This document shows positions 54,880 to 63,648 of a stretch of DNA of 64,000 nucleotides, in pieces. The DNA is from Granulicella arctica (GTDB taxonomy: Bacteria; Acidobacteriota; Terriglobia; Terriglobales; Acidobacteriaceae). Where the stretch lies: NCBI RefSeq assembly GCF_013410065.1, contig NZ_JACCCW010000001.1, positions 1,793,187 to 1,857,186 on the forward strand, read 5' to 3'. The notes under the pieces were generated by a model, which was not told where the DNA came from, made no database searches, and saw only the letters and a list, made by a program, of their open reading frames with translations. Position numbers and translations under genes: made by a program. Every line of letters begins with the position of its first letter. Position 1 is the stretch's first letter.

Positions 54880-56148
54880 ATGGCTATCGGCCGATACACG
54901 CAGCCGGACAGCGACATTCTGCCCCAGTGCGTGTCGATACCCAAGACGCAACAGCCCAGCCCGATGCCGACCAATCAGAAGCTCTCTACCCGCAAGCCGC
55001 CTCTACCTGCTCTTACCGGCATCCGGACCCTGCTTGCGCTCAATATCGTCTTCTTCCACTTCACTCCGCCCCACATGGGGTACGCTTACCCCTTTATTAA
55101 CAACGGCTTCGTCTTCGTCGGCTTCTTTATCCTGCTCTCCGGCTATGTTCTTTCCTATAACTACATGGACCGCGCCCTTACCCTCAGCCCCCGCGACTTC
55201 TGGACCGCCCGCTTCGCCCGTCTCTACCCGATCTACCTGCTCGCCCTCATCGTCTCCTTCCAGATGCTCGAGGCGGAGTGGCAGGTCCGCAGTCACGCCC
55301 AGTTCTGGCAGGGAATCCTCCTCACCCCCATTCTGCTCCAGGGCTGGAGCCCCCACCTCGCCACCTTCTGGAACACCGTCGGCTGGACGCTCTCCTGCGA
55401 GCTCATCCTCTACGCCGCCTTCCCCTGGATCATCCGCACCTGGACCCGCCGCGTCCCCTGGTTCAACACCCCAGCCCGGCTCATCACGCTCTTCTTCAGC
55501 CTTTGGATCATCGGCCTTCTCCCCCACTCCCTCTACCTCCTGCTCAATCCGGACCATCTCGCAACCCCAGTCAACCGTTACAGCTACGGCTTCTGGCTCC
55601 GCGCCCTCAAGTACACGCCGCCCTCCTACATCTGCATGTTTCTCGCCGGCATCACCCTCGGCAAGCTCCAGCTCCTGTGGAAGCTCACACACCGCCAGCG
55701 CCTGGGAATAGCCGCACTCGGCCTTACCGCAATCGGCCTCTTCTTCTATACCTCCGTCGCGCGCGTCCCATACATCCTGCTGCACGGCGGCTTGCTGCTG
55801 CCACTCTTCGCCACCCTGACCATCGGCCTCAGCGGAACCAATGTGATCGCTTCCATCTTCTCCTGGCGTCCTCTCTTGCTCGTCGGCGAAACCACCTTCT
55901 GCCTCTACATGCTGCACTTCAACTCCATGAATATGCTGCGTGACCTGAAGCTCTGGGAGCACCTCCACCTGGCCGCCTTCGATCCCTGGATCTCCTACGC
56001 GACCGTCCTGCTCTTCGCCTTTGCGGCTCATCATCTGGTGGAAAGGCCCGCCCGCAAGGTCATTCTGAGCCGCTTCCTCTCCAAGACACCCGCTCTCTCA
56101 ACACCAACGCCCGCAATACCCGAATCCCAACTCACGCTCGCCCAGTAA
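54880..56148 (+). CDS. Acyltransferase 3 family membrane protein
   Basis: 422 residues from the ATG at 54880; an ATG at 54964 is equally possible because the first 30 residues are not conserved. About ten helices. Family signature LPALTGIRTLLALNIVFFHFTPP (Arg, His), then VGFFILLSGYVLSYNYMDR, FARLYPIYLLALIVSF, WTLSCELILYAAFPWII and LLVGETTFCLYMLHF near the end. Probably acylates a surface sugar. It follows pyrH by 25 bases. Confidence 0.88.
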   Translation: MAIGRYTQPDSDILPQCVSIPKTQQPSPMPTNQKLSTRKPPLPALTGIRTLLALNIVFFHFTPPHMGYAYPFINNGFVFVGFFILLSGYVLSYNYMDRALTLSPRDFWTARFARLYPIYLLALIVSFQMLEAEWQVRSHAQFWQGILLTPILLQGWSPHLATFWNTVGWTLSCELILYAAFPWIIRTWTRRVPWFNTPARLITLFFSLWIIGLLPHSLYLLLNPDHLATPVNRYSYGFWLRALKYTPPSYICMFLAGITLGKLQLLWKLTHRQRLGIAALGLTAIGLFFYTSVARVPYILLHGGLLLPLFATLTIGLSGTNVIASIFSWRPLLLVGETTFCLYMLHFNSMNMLRDLKLWEHLHLAAFDPWISYATVLLFAFAAHHLVERPARKVILSRFLSKTPALSTPTPAIPESQLTLAQ

Positions 56149-56372
56149 CCCCCTTCGGTACCTCCCCAAAGCCGCGCCAGTCAAAGCACATCCGCACAAT
56201 AACCTCGATAGAAAGACACCGGGTGCCCTTCCTTCGCAGTCGCATCGCGAAAGGTGGGATATGACCAGATCACTCCCGCGAGTGCCTGCCGTCTGAGACT
56301 TTGCTGAACTACTGGGAGGGGGCTGGGGTGGAAGGGCACGGCTTCAGCCGTGCCGCAAAGCCAATGGAATAA
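56149..56372. other. Gene-free gap with dispersed repeats
   Basis: No gene seen. It holds a segment around 56215-56260 (ACCGGGTGCCCTTCC then GCGAAAGGTGGGAT) that has the look of a dispersed intergenic repeat, and the exact palindrome GGCACGGCTTCAGCCGTGCC at 56335-56354. Confidence 0.5.
56335..56354. repeat. Second copy of the GGCACGGCT palindrome
   Basis: Identical over 20 bases to 49925-49944, including the GG and CC flanks; nine-base arms. Confidence 0.85.
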
Positions 56373-56428
56373 TTCCTCTTCAAGCAGAAATGCCCCGCAA
56401 TCGCGGGGCATTTCTGCTTGAAGAGGAA
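56373..56428. terminator. 26-base perfect hairpin after a beta-propeller gene
   Basis: 56373-56398 pairs without mismatch with 56403-56428 around the loop AATC. The upper part, GAAATGCCCCGC/GCGGGGCATTTC, resembles a terminator with a T-run inside; the stem is far longer than needed. It lies six bases past the stop of the leftward propeller gene. Confidence 0.75.
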
Positions 56429-56434
56429 CAGGAA

Positions 56435-57703
56435 TTAGTTCGTCGGTGTGGTCACCGAAGTGGACGTCAAGTGCTCTCCGTTCACGACCGACACGATCGC
56501 AGTAGGCAGCCCCGAAGCAGGGAACGGCGTATTCTGGATCGACTTCAATCCGCCGTTATTCGGGCTCAACTGTTCGCCGGAGACCGTGCCGTCCGTCTGG
56601 TTTGCCGTGAAGAGATAGATGCCGAGTGCAGGCTCGATCGTAACCCCAACCGGATTCGTCCCGACCGCCGTGCTTCCGCCGACAGAGTTCGTCGGCGTTC
56701 CCGTTGCGGTATTGATCGCATAGGCGCTGAGCGTGCTCGCGTTGAAGTTTGCGACATACAGATAAGCGCCACGAGGATCGATCGTAATGGCGACAGGATA
56801 CTGGCCCGTCGTGAACGGTCCATTCACCATCGCTACCAGGGAACCATCTGCCTGAACAATATAGCCGATCAGCTGGTTGGAGACCTTGTCCGTAACATAG
56901 ACGAAGGTCGACAGGGGGTTCTCAGCGATCGCACTCGGTGTTACACCGGCCGTATAGCCCGTTGCGGTAGGAAGGCCGGTAACCGTCTGTAGATTGCTTG
57001 TGATGTTTACCCCGGAGAGCGGAGTCAAAGCACCCGTCGATGTATTCTCGGAGAAGCCGAGAATCTCGCCGATCGGAGATGCTCCACTCGGAGTCTCCGC
57101 ATCAACCACGTACACGAAGTGGTTGTACTTGCTCGCAATGATCCCAACCGGGCTGTTCCCGATGTTCACGTTCGACGCCGTACCCAGTGCAACCGACTCA
57201 CTTCCGCCGGACGTGCTGTAGGTGATCGGGAAGATCGAGATTCCACCTGGTCCGGGCGATGCCGTCGTATACGCATTCTGATACGTGTAGGCCACATACA
57301 GGTACGATCCGGTCGAATCGACCGCCGCCGCGACAGGAAAGCTTCCCGTTGTGTTGTAGGTGTTCTCCGCGTACAGCTTGCCATCCGTTCCGACGGCATA
57401 GCTGCCCACCGTCGAATCGTCATGGTTCAGCACGAACAGATACTGGTTACCGGTCTTGGAAGACGTCGCAGACACGATTGCCACCGGGTTTCTGCCCGCC
57501 GGAATCGGCGAATCAGCCAGTTGCACCAAAGCGCCCGACTGATAGTCGACTCCGTAAGCGTCGATCAGCCCAGGGTTGGCCTTCGCTGTCGTCGCGTACA
57601 CATACGCCACCGTGTAATCGCGGCTGCATGCCGTCAGACCGAGCCCAAGTGCGAGAGAGAAAATCGAGGCCTTTGCAATACGGCCCATCATAGTCAACTT
57701 CAT
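56435..57703 (-). CDS. Beta-propeller lipoprotein (lactonase/YncE-like), copy A
   Basis: 422 residues with a lipoprotein signal (SIFSLALGLGLTAC, lipobox LTAC). The mature part is a seven-bladed propeller of repeats such as NPVAIVSATSS..QYLFVLNHDDSTVGSYAV, FPVAAAVDSTGSYLYVAYTYQN and PVAITIDPRGAYLYVANFNASTLSAYAI, the pattern of 6-phosphogluconolactonase-like and YncE-like proteins. As an outer-membrane lipoprotein it is more likely a binding protein than a cytosolic lactonase. Paralogue of the next gene; 121 bases lie between them. Confidence 0.83.
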   Translation of the reverse strand: MKLTMMGRIAKASIFSLALGLGLTACSRDYTVAYVYATTAKANPGLIDAYGVDYQSGALVQLADSPIPAGRNPVAIVSATSSKTGNQYLFVLNHDDSTVGSYAVGTDGKLYAENTYNTTGSFPVAAAVDSTGSYLYVAYTYQNAYTTASPGPGGISIFPITYSTSGGSESVALGTASNVNIGNSPVGIIASKYNHFVYVVDAETPSGASPIGEILGFSENTSTGALTPLSGVNITSNLQTVTGLPTATGYTAGVTPSAIAENPLSTFVYVTDKVSNQLIGYIVQADGSLVAMVNGPFTTGQYPVAITIDPRGAYLYVANFNASTLSAYAINTATGTPTNSVGGSTAVGTNPVGVTIEPALGIYLFTANQTDGTVSGEQLSPNNGGLKSIQNTPFPASGLPTAIVSVVNGEHLTSTSVTTPTN

Positions 57704-57787
57704 GCGCTTTCATAACTCCGGGGCAATCGTTTCCGCCCGTTGCTGCTGTTCCTGAATCCAGGAACCGTTGCCATCTGCTGATCGGAT

Positions 57788-57812
57788 CCCGCTACCGACC
57801 TTCGGTAGCGGG
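57788..57812. repeat. Perfect inverted repeat between two propeller genes
   Basis: CCCGCTACCG (57788-57797) pairs with CGGTAGCGGG (57803-57812), loop five. No T-run, so it could be an RNA-stabilising hairpin after the upstream gene rather than a full terminator. Confidence 0.5.
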
Positions 57813-57824
57813 TAGCTGCTTCCG

Positions 57825-59129
57825 CTACTGAACGTTTCCACTGACTGCCATGCAGGTGGCCTGGCCCGTTGCCGGGAAGGTCGCCCCACGCGACAAGTCT
57901 GAGAGTTGACCGGTGTTCTGGTTGATGATCTTGCCCGTCACCGTTCCTGCCGTATGGTTCGAGGTATAGACATACTGATTGGTCGGATCCTCGACCATGC
58001 AAACCGGACCGGAGCCCACAGAGTAAGGGTTTTGCGAGTCAGAGATACCCTGTAGCTTTCCTGTGATCGAATCGATTGTGAATGCCGAGATCGTGCTGTT
58101 CGACACATTCGAGTTCGTCCCCGACTGGTTCAGAACATACAGGTACTTCGCCTTGGCGTCCGTGAACGAATACACCGGGTTCGAAGTCAGCGCCAAATTC
58201 GCCACCGATCCGCCGGTCAGCGTATTCAATGCGCAGGTGCTTCCTACCGTGTACGGAAGGATCAGGTTATTTGCCGAATCCGTCAGGTACACATAGCTGC
58301 CGCTCGTATTAATCGAGGTCAGCAGTGCCGTATTCGTACCGCCAGTTACGGAAATCGTCGAATTGGTCGTCAGCGTCAACTGGCCCGCCGTGCCCACTGT
58401 GTACGGGAACACCGTATGGTCGCCCTGATCCACCGTGAACAGGCATCCGCCCGAAGAGACGCGCATCATGACCGGCGTCGGGCCAACCTCGAAGTACGAG
58501 AGCTGCGTCCCATTTTTGTTCTGCACCTGTGCGTTCGTTACCAGGCTCAGACGGCCCGTGTCGCTCGCGATGGAAAACACCGTGATCGAGCCATTGAGGT
58601 CGGTAACCGTAGCTCCACTGGAATCCGTGGTTTGAGTTCCGTAAGCCGGAGAGCGCTGGTCCAGAACATACAGATAGCTTCCCGTACTATCGGTCGCGGC
58701 CCACACGGGGATACAACCCTGGCTAGTGTAGCTCGTCTGCGAGGTCAGTGTACCGTCGCCACCCACGCTGAAGAGCTGGATGTTGCCGTCAACGCCGCCC
58801 GTGGAGCCTTCCGTGCAAGTGGTCGAACTTCCCGGTACGCCCTGGTTGATGACGAACACGTAGCGCCCGCCGGACTTCACCACGATCGAGACAGGATTCG
58901 TCCCGCCCGAGGCAAACGGAGAACCCACCGCCGATGTCAGGTTTCCCGTGTAGTCATCGATCTTGAAACCGACGACCTGACCGGTCTCCTGGGTGGCAGC
59001 CGAGTTAGTTGTAGTCCCTAAAACCCACATGTAACCGATCGTGCCGCCACCGCACGCCGTCATGCCTAGCCCCATCGCTACGGATACTACGAAGGCCATT
59101 CCGAACCGGCCAATCCTGCTCAACGTCAT
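57825..59129 (-). CDS. Beta-propeller lipoprotein (lactonase/YncE-like), copy B
   Basis: 434 residues, lipoprotein signal AFVVSVAMGLGMTAC (lipobox MTAC) followed by Gly-Gly-Gly. Propeller blades are visible as NPVSIVVKSGGRYVFVINQG, PVWAATDSTGSYLYVLDQRS, NTSGSYVYLTDSANN and YLYVLNQSGTN..STISAFTIDSITGKLQGI. It shares signal peptide style, length and blade pattern with the downstream copy, so the two arose by tandem duplication and have diverged. Ligand unknown. Confidence 0.83.
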   Translation of the reverse strand: MTLSRIGRFGMAFVVSVAMGLGMTACGGGTIGYMWVLGTTTNSAATQETGQVVGFKIDDYTGNLTSAVGSPFASGGTNPVSIVVKSGGRYVFVINQGVPGSSTTCTEGSTGGVDGNIQLFSVGGDGTLTSQTSYTSQGCIPVWAATDSTGSYLYVLDQRSPAYGTQTTDSSGATVTDLNGSITVFSIASDTGRLSLVTNAQVQNKNGTQLSYFEVGPTPVMMRVSSGGCLFTVDQGDHTVFPYTVGTAGQLTLTTNSTISVTGGTNTALLTSINTSGSYVYLTDSANNLILPYTVGSTCALNTLTGGSVANLALTSNPVYSFTDAKAKYLYVLNQSGTNSNVSNSTISAFTIDSITGKLQGISDSQNPYSVGSGPVCMVEDPTNQYVYTSNHTAGTVTGKIINQNTGQLSDLSRGATFPATGQATCMAVSGNVQ

Positions 59130-59329
59130 GCGTTTCCTTAATCCTCGCTAGCGATTGTTGCCAACCGCCTTTTACTGCGAGCAACTCTGTGGGGATACAA
59201 TTTCTCTCCCGATTGTAGAAGCTGTCGCGACTTTACGCCAATTGGATAGCGGAATCCTTTAGCCGCTCCTGTCTTTCGAAATCCTTCCCACCCTGAAACC
59301 TCCCCCACCCCGCCCCTCCGCCGAGAAGC

Positions 59330-59357
59330 AAAAAAGACCCGAGCCGAAGCCCGGGCC
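59330..59357 (-). terminator. Terminator of the M13 peptidase gene
   Basis: On the leftward strand GGCCCGGGC-TTCG-GCTCGGGTC (UUCG tetraloop, G-U tolerated) is followed by six T residues (59335-59330). Confidence 0.92.
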
Positions 59358-59375
59358 TTTGCCGATCCGCCTCCT

Positions 59376-61442
59376 CTACCACACCCGGCAGCTCTTCGCC
59401 GGCATCATTGGCTGGCCTACTTTGCAGCCAAACGCCTTGCCGAACTCGTCAAAGTTCTGCACGCTGCCGTTCGTCCGCCACTGCCCGCTCGAGTGCGGAT
59501 CGGTCATCGCCCGCATCCGCGACGTCTGCTCCCGCACGTTCTCGCACCACACCTGCCCAAAGCCGAGGAAGTACCGCTGCGCCGGTGTATACCCGTCGAT
59601 CTTCTTCTCCTCAGCCCCGGGACCCTCCGCAGCCAGCACCTGCATCAGCGCGGCATACGCAATGCGCAGTCCGCCGTTGTCCGCCGTGTTCTCTCCCAGC
59701 GTCAGCTTGCCGTTCAGGTGAGCGCCTTCCGCTACCTGGAACCCGTCGTACTCTTTCACCTCGCAGTCCGTCCGCTCTTCGAACTTTGTCCGATCCTCCG
59801 GCGTCCACCACACCTTCACATTTCCCTGCGCGTCATACTGGCTGCCCTGATCGTCGAAGCCGTGCGTCATCTCATGCCCGATCACCACCCCAATCGCGCC
59901 GAAGTTCACCGCCGGATCAATTGCAAAGTCATAGAACGGAGGCTGCAGAATCCCGGCAGGGAAGTTGATATCGTTCATCGCCGGGTTGTAGTACGCATTC
60001 ACCGTCGGCGGCGTCATGCTCCACTCCTTCTCGTCCACAGGCTTGCCGATCTTGTCCAGGTTCCGGCGCGTATTGAAGTAGGACACCCGTTCCGCGTTCC
60101 CTACCGCATCGTCGCGCTTCACCTCGAGCTTGCCGTAGTCCCGCCACGTCTCCGGATAGCCGATCTTCCGCCGGAACGCCGCCAATTTTTTCTCCGCTTC
60201 CACCTTCGTCGTCGCGCTCATCCAGTCCAGCCCGGCGATGTCCTTATCCAGCGAGGTGGTCAGCGCATTCACCAGCTTCTCCATATTTTCCTTCGCTGCC
60301 GGAGGGAAGTTCTGCTTCACCCAGTCCTGACCCACCGCCTCGCCCAGCGCCCGATCCGTCATCGTCGTGCAGCGCTTCCACTGCGGAGTCTGCTCCTTCT
60401 GCCCACCCAGCGTCGCCTGAAAGAAGTCGAAGTTCTCCTTCACAAATGGCTCGCTCAGAACGCCCGCATAGGTATGCAACACATGCCAGCGCATGTAGCT
60501 CTTCAGGTCGTCCATGCTCGACGACTTCACCACCGCATCCATAGCTTCAAAGTACCCCGGCGTCGCGACATTGACCGTCGCCAGATCGCCCAGCTTGTTC
60601 TCCGTCAGATACGTCTTCCACCCGAAGCCCGGAGCCAGCGTGTCGAACTGCGCGATCGTCATCACGTGGTACACATTCTTCGGGTCCCTCAACTCCACCC
60701 GTGGCATCGAGCCCTTCGCCAGTGCCGTCTCGATCGTCATCACACTCTTCGCCTCGGCCGCTGCCTTCTCCGGCGAATCCCCCAACAACACGAACATCGC
60801 CGTCACATGCGCCACATACTGCTCGCGAATCTTCGCCGACCGCGCATCGTCCTTCAGGTAATAATCCCGGTCCGGCAGCGACAGCCCACCCTGCTCGAAC
60901 TCGCCGATCTGCTTCGTCGAATCCTTCTGGTCCTGATCCGAACCGAAACCGAAGAACAGCCGCACCCCATCGTGTCTGCTCAGCTCGGTAACCAGCATCG
61001 CCAGCTTCGCCTTATCCTCAAACGCCGCGACCTTGCCCAGTGCAGGTTCGATCGGCTTCGCTCCCAGCTTGTTCGCCTCATCGACATTCATGCACGCCGC
61101 GAAGTAGTCCCCATACTTCTTCTGGAGAGGAGTCTTCGGCGCATCCGCCGCCGCCTTCAGGTCCTGGTACAACAGATAGTTGTTCCGCTCCGCCAGCTCA
61201 TTGAACCGCCCCCACCGCGTCTGGTCCGCCGGAATGGGATTGTTCTTCTTCCAGTTGCCACACGCGTACTGATAAAAGTCCGTGCACGGGTCAGCCGTCT
61301 TATCGATAGCCGAAAGATCGAAGCTGATCGGCTTCGCCGGCTCCTTCACCGGGCCGGAAGGCATGTCCGCAACAAGAATGGCCTGTCCAAAACACAAGCC
61401 GCTGGAAAGCAGAAAAACGGGAACGAGAGACCTGACGCGCAT
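59376..61442 (-). CDS. Secreted M13 family metallopeptidase (neprilysin/PepO-like)
   Basis: 688 residues from the ATG at 61442, which has GAGGAG upstream and starts a signal peptide (MRVRSLVPVFLLSSGLCFGQ). M13_N domain about 40-420 (DPCTDFYQYACGNWKKNNPIPADQTRWGRFNELAERN), then the catalytic domain with zinc motif HEMTH (523-527, in VIGHEMTHGFDDQGSQYD), ENTADNGGL for the third ligand, NAYYNP for substrate binding, and the terminal CRVW. All catalytic residues are present, so it should be an active periplasmic or secreted endopeptidase of short peptides. Confidence 0.94.
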   Translation of the reverse strand: MRVRSLVPVFLLSSGLCFGQAILVADMPSGPVKEPAKPISFDLSAIDKTADPCTDFYQYACGNWKKNNPIPADQTRWGRFNELAERNNYLLYQDLKAAADAPKTPLQKKYGDYFAACMNVDEANKLGAKPIEPALGKVAAFEDKAKLAMLVTELSRHDGVRLFFGFGSDQDQKDSTKQIGEFEQGGLSLPDRDYYLKDDARSAKIREQYVAHVTAMFVLLGDSPEKAAAEAKSVMTIETALAKGSMPRVELRDPKNVYHVMTIAQFDTLAPGFGWKTYLTENKLGDLATVNVATPGYFEAMDAVVKSSSMDDLKSYMRWHVLHTYAGVLSEPFVKENFDFFQATLGGQKEQTPQWKRCTTMTDRALGEAVGQDWVKQNFPPAAKENMEKLVNALTTSLDKDIAGLDWMSATTKVEAEKKLAAFRRKIGYPETWRDYGKLEVKRDDAVGNAERVSYFNTRRNLDKIGKPVDEKEWSMTPPTVNAYYNPAMNDINFPAGILQPPFYDFAIDPAVNFGAIGVVIGHEMTHGFDDQGSQYDAQGNVKVWWTPEDRTKFEERTDCEVKEYDGFQVAEGAHLNGKLTLGENTADNGGLRIAYAALMQVLAAEGPGAEEKKIDGYTPAQRYFLGFGQVWCENVREQTSRMRAMTDPHSSGQWRTNGSVQNFDEFGKAFGCKVGQPMMPAKSCRVW

Positions 61443-61519
61443 GACACTCCTCAAAACGGGAAGATACAGATGATGTAGTGGAAGCAGAATAAACCCTCCC
61501 CAACCCATTCAGCACCCAC

Positions 61520-61550
61520 AAAGCAAACGGCCCGCTCAAATAGCGGGCCG
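61520..61550 (-). terminator. Terminator downstream of the MCE gene
   Basis: On the leftward strand CGGCCCGCT-ATTTG-AGCGGGCCG is followed by TTTGCTTT. It lies about 235 bases past the MCE stop, beyond the two repeats. Confidence 0.6.
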
Positions 61551-61600
61551 CAACAGCAAATTCATGTTCTTTTATTTTCTCCCAACCTCACCCCAAAAAC

Positions 61601-61731
61601 TGTCATCCTGAGCGAGCAATGCGAGTCGAAAGACCTGCATTAGCTCTTGCACTTGCTGTTGCTTGTTCTATCCCTAGACCCACCCAAAACCTGTCATCCT
61701 GAGCGGAGCGCAGCGCAGTCGAAGGACCTGC
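61601..61731 (+). repeat. Two diverged copies of a TGTCATCCTGAGCG dispersed repeat
   Basis: Copy 1 (61601-61638) and copy 2 (61692-61731) share TGTCATCCTGAGCG, then AGTCGAA-GACCTGC, and each is followed by a T/G/C-rich run with CTTGC- and TTGTT-like words. The unit resembles intergenic repeats scattered through several bacterial phyla. Confidence 0.7.
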
Positions 61732-61785
61732 GGTTGCCGTTGTTCTTGCCTTTGCTTTTAAACCTCAAAGGCAATTCCATTCAAC

Positions 61786-62871
61786 TCAAAAAATCTTCAT
61801 ATGAATCGTCAAATACTTCTTCGGGTCCTTCCGAATCGCCGCCACCAAATCCGTGCTCCCCGTCAGCAGAGCATTCAGATTCGTATACACCGCATCATCG
61901 GATGCCATCTTGCCCAGCGTGCCCTTGCCCTCGTTGATCCCCGCCACCAACGAGTTCACCTGCGTCAGCGTATCGCTCAACTGCGCCCGGAACTTCGGAT
62001 CCTTCAGCATCAATCCCAGCCCGCCCTTGCCTGCGTTCGCATCCGTCAGGATCGTATTCGCATTCACCAGCGTCGCATTCAGGTTGTTGTACAGCGTCTC
62101 GTCCTTCAGCAGTTTGCCCGCCGTGCCCTTGCCTGCATCGAGCTGCGTCGTAATGTCATCCAGCTTCCCCGCCGCAGCATTCAGACGGTTGTACATCGTA
62201 TCGTCCGTCATCAACTTGCCGATCGAGCCACGTCCATTATTCAAATTCTTCTCAAGCGTCAGCAGCTCATCCACCGTTGCATTCGCCTTGTTGTACAGGT
62301 CAGGATTGTTGATCAACTGCCCCACCGACCCCTTGCCCGCCTGTAAGTTATCGACGACCGTGTTCATCTTCGCCAGAATCACATTCAACTGCTCGATCGT
62401 CCCCTGGCTCGCCTTCACGACATCTGTAATGCTCGGCGTCTCCAGCGTCTTCAGCTCGTCGCCGTCCTGCATCGGAAGCCCAGTCGCCACCTGGCTATTG
62501 ATATCCACCACCGTATCGCCCAGCACCCCAACCGTCGTCAACGAGGCCTTCGAGTCTTCTTTCACATCCGCCGCGTATTTCTTATCGATCTTCATCACCA
62601 CACGTACCGGCGTCAGCTTGCGCGCCGGGTTTGCGACCACCGTCACCGCCTTCACATTGCCGATCGTCACCCCTTGCAGGTTGACCGGAGCGCCCTCTTT
62701 AATCCCCGCCGCATTCTCGAAGTACGTCACGACCGTCAGCTTCTTCGAAAACACGCCCAGCCCCGACGAACTCGTCATCAGGAACAGCAGCGTCACCAGC
62801 ACCACCGACGCAGCCATCACAATCACGCCGACCTTCAACTGCGACCACCGGACTTCCTGCTGGCTAGGCAT
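61786..62871 (-). CDS. MCE/MlaD family protein with five 34-residue repeats
   Basis: 361 residues: cytoplasmic start, one membrane helix (about 13-32), an MCE domain (about 44-125, with YFENAAGIKEGAPVNLQGVTIGNVKAV and VGVLGDTVVDI), then a helical tail containing five repeats exactly 34 residues apart, each opening G-K/R-G at residues 179, 213, 247, 281 and 315 and continuing with G-L, D-D, Y and N-L-N. MCE proteins form rings or tunnels carrying lipids between membranes, usually with an ABC permease and ATPase; none is adjacent here. GGAG precedes the ATG. Confidence 0.88.
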   Translation of the reverse strand: MPSQQEVRWSQLKVGVIVMAASVVLVTLLFLMTSSSGLGVFSKKLTVVTYFENAAGIKEGAPVNLQGVTIGNVKAVTVVANPARKLTPVRVVMKIDKKYAADVKEDSKASLTTVGVLGDTVVDINSQVATGLPMQDGDELKTLETPSITDVVKASQGTIEQLNVILAKMNTVVDNLQAGKGSVGQLINNPDLYNKANATVDELLTLEKNLNNGRGSIGKLMTDDTMYNRLNAAAGKLDDITTQLDAGKGTAGKLLKDETLYNNLNATLVNANTILTDANAGKGGLGLMLKDPKFRAQLSDTLTQVNSLVAGINEGKGTLGKMASDDAVYTNLNALLTGSTDLVAAIRKDPKKYLTIHMKIF

Positions 62872-63107
62872 CGATTCTCCTTGCTCTTTCCGTCGTGCTC
62901 AACACACCAAGCCGAACCGATCCGGAGCATCCCCTGCAATCTCGTTCGCACCAGACCTTCACCGACTGAGTGCGGTATCTCTGAGAATACCGTACCCCTA
63001 CGTGGAACCCCTGCGCCCGATGCTATGTGTCAATGGATGCCAAAACCGCACTCCGGGTTTCAAAACCGTGCCTAAGTCGAACATCCTCAATACTTGCTAA
63101 ATCTGCT

Positions 63108-63488
63108 TCAATCCTCAAGCACCACCACCGCCATCGCCATATCCCGGCTGTGCGTCAGGCTCAGCGAGATCCGCGTCACGCCCATCGTCCGAGCCCGCTC
63201 CGCCGCCCGCCCATGAAACTCCAGCTCCGGCCGCTCCCCTTGCCTTCGCAGTACCTCAATCTCCTTCCACGCGATGCCCCGGCTGATCCCCGTCCCCAGC
63301 GCCTTCGCGCCCGCCTCCTTCGCCGCAAACCGCGCCGCAAAGCTCTCCGCCGCAGTCCGCTTCTTCTGCTGGCAGTATGCGATCTCCCCCTCTGTAAACA
63401 CACGCCGCAGAAACTGCTCGCCATACCGCTCGATGCTGGCCTCTACCCGAGCAATCTCCATCAGGTCCGTCCCCAGGCCAACCACCAT
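63108..63488 (-). CDS. acpS: Holo-[acyl-carrier-protein] synthase
   Basis: 126-residue phosphopantetheinyl transferase that converts apo-ACP to holo-ACP. Conserved blocks: VGLGTDLMEIARVEASIERYG (catalytic Asp8) and FAARFAAKEAGAKALGTGISRGIAWKEIEVLR (Mg-binding Glu in AAKEA), ending ISLSLTHSRDMAMAVVVLE. Full length. It lies between the MCE gene and an unknown rightward gene at the window edge. Confidence 0.95.
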   Translation of the reverse strand: MVVGLGTDLMEIARVEASIERYGEQFLRRVFTEGEIAYCQQKKRTAAESFAARFAAKEAGAKALGTGISRGIAWKEIEVLRRQGERPELEFHGRAAERARTMGVTRISLSLTHSRDMAMAVVVLED

Positions 63489-63648
63489 ATCGCGTCTCCC
63501 GTCCTTCTATACCTATCATTCCACGACTGCTTGTTACACACATCCGTCACGTGACTCCCGTTCACCTCAACCCATCACGCCCCGCGCCCACCCCTCCGAT
63601 GAAGCCTCTAACGGCAGCCTCTTCCACGCCGCAGGAACAACACCGACC

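Larger units (their letters stand above)
61443..61785. other. 343-base gap with repeats and a terminator
   Basis: No gene seen. It holds the M13 gene's promoter region, a hairpin terminator for the MCE gene (61528-61550) and two related copies of a TGTCATCCTGAGCG repeat (61601-61638, 61692-61731). Confidence 0.6.

Noticed and set aside
59493..61478. Plus-strand frame of 661 codons opposite the M13 peptidase
   Set aside because: Arg/His-rich low-complexity translation antisense to a peptidase with all catalytic motifs.
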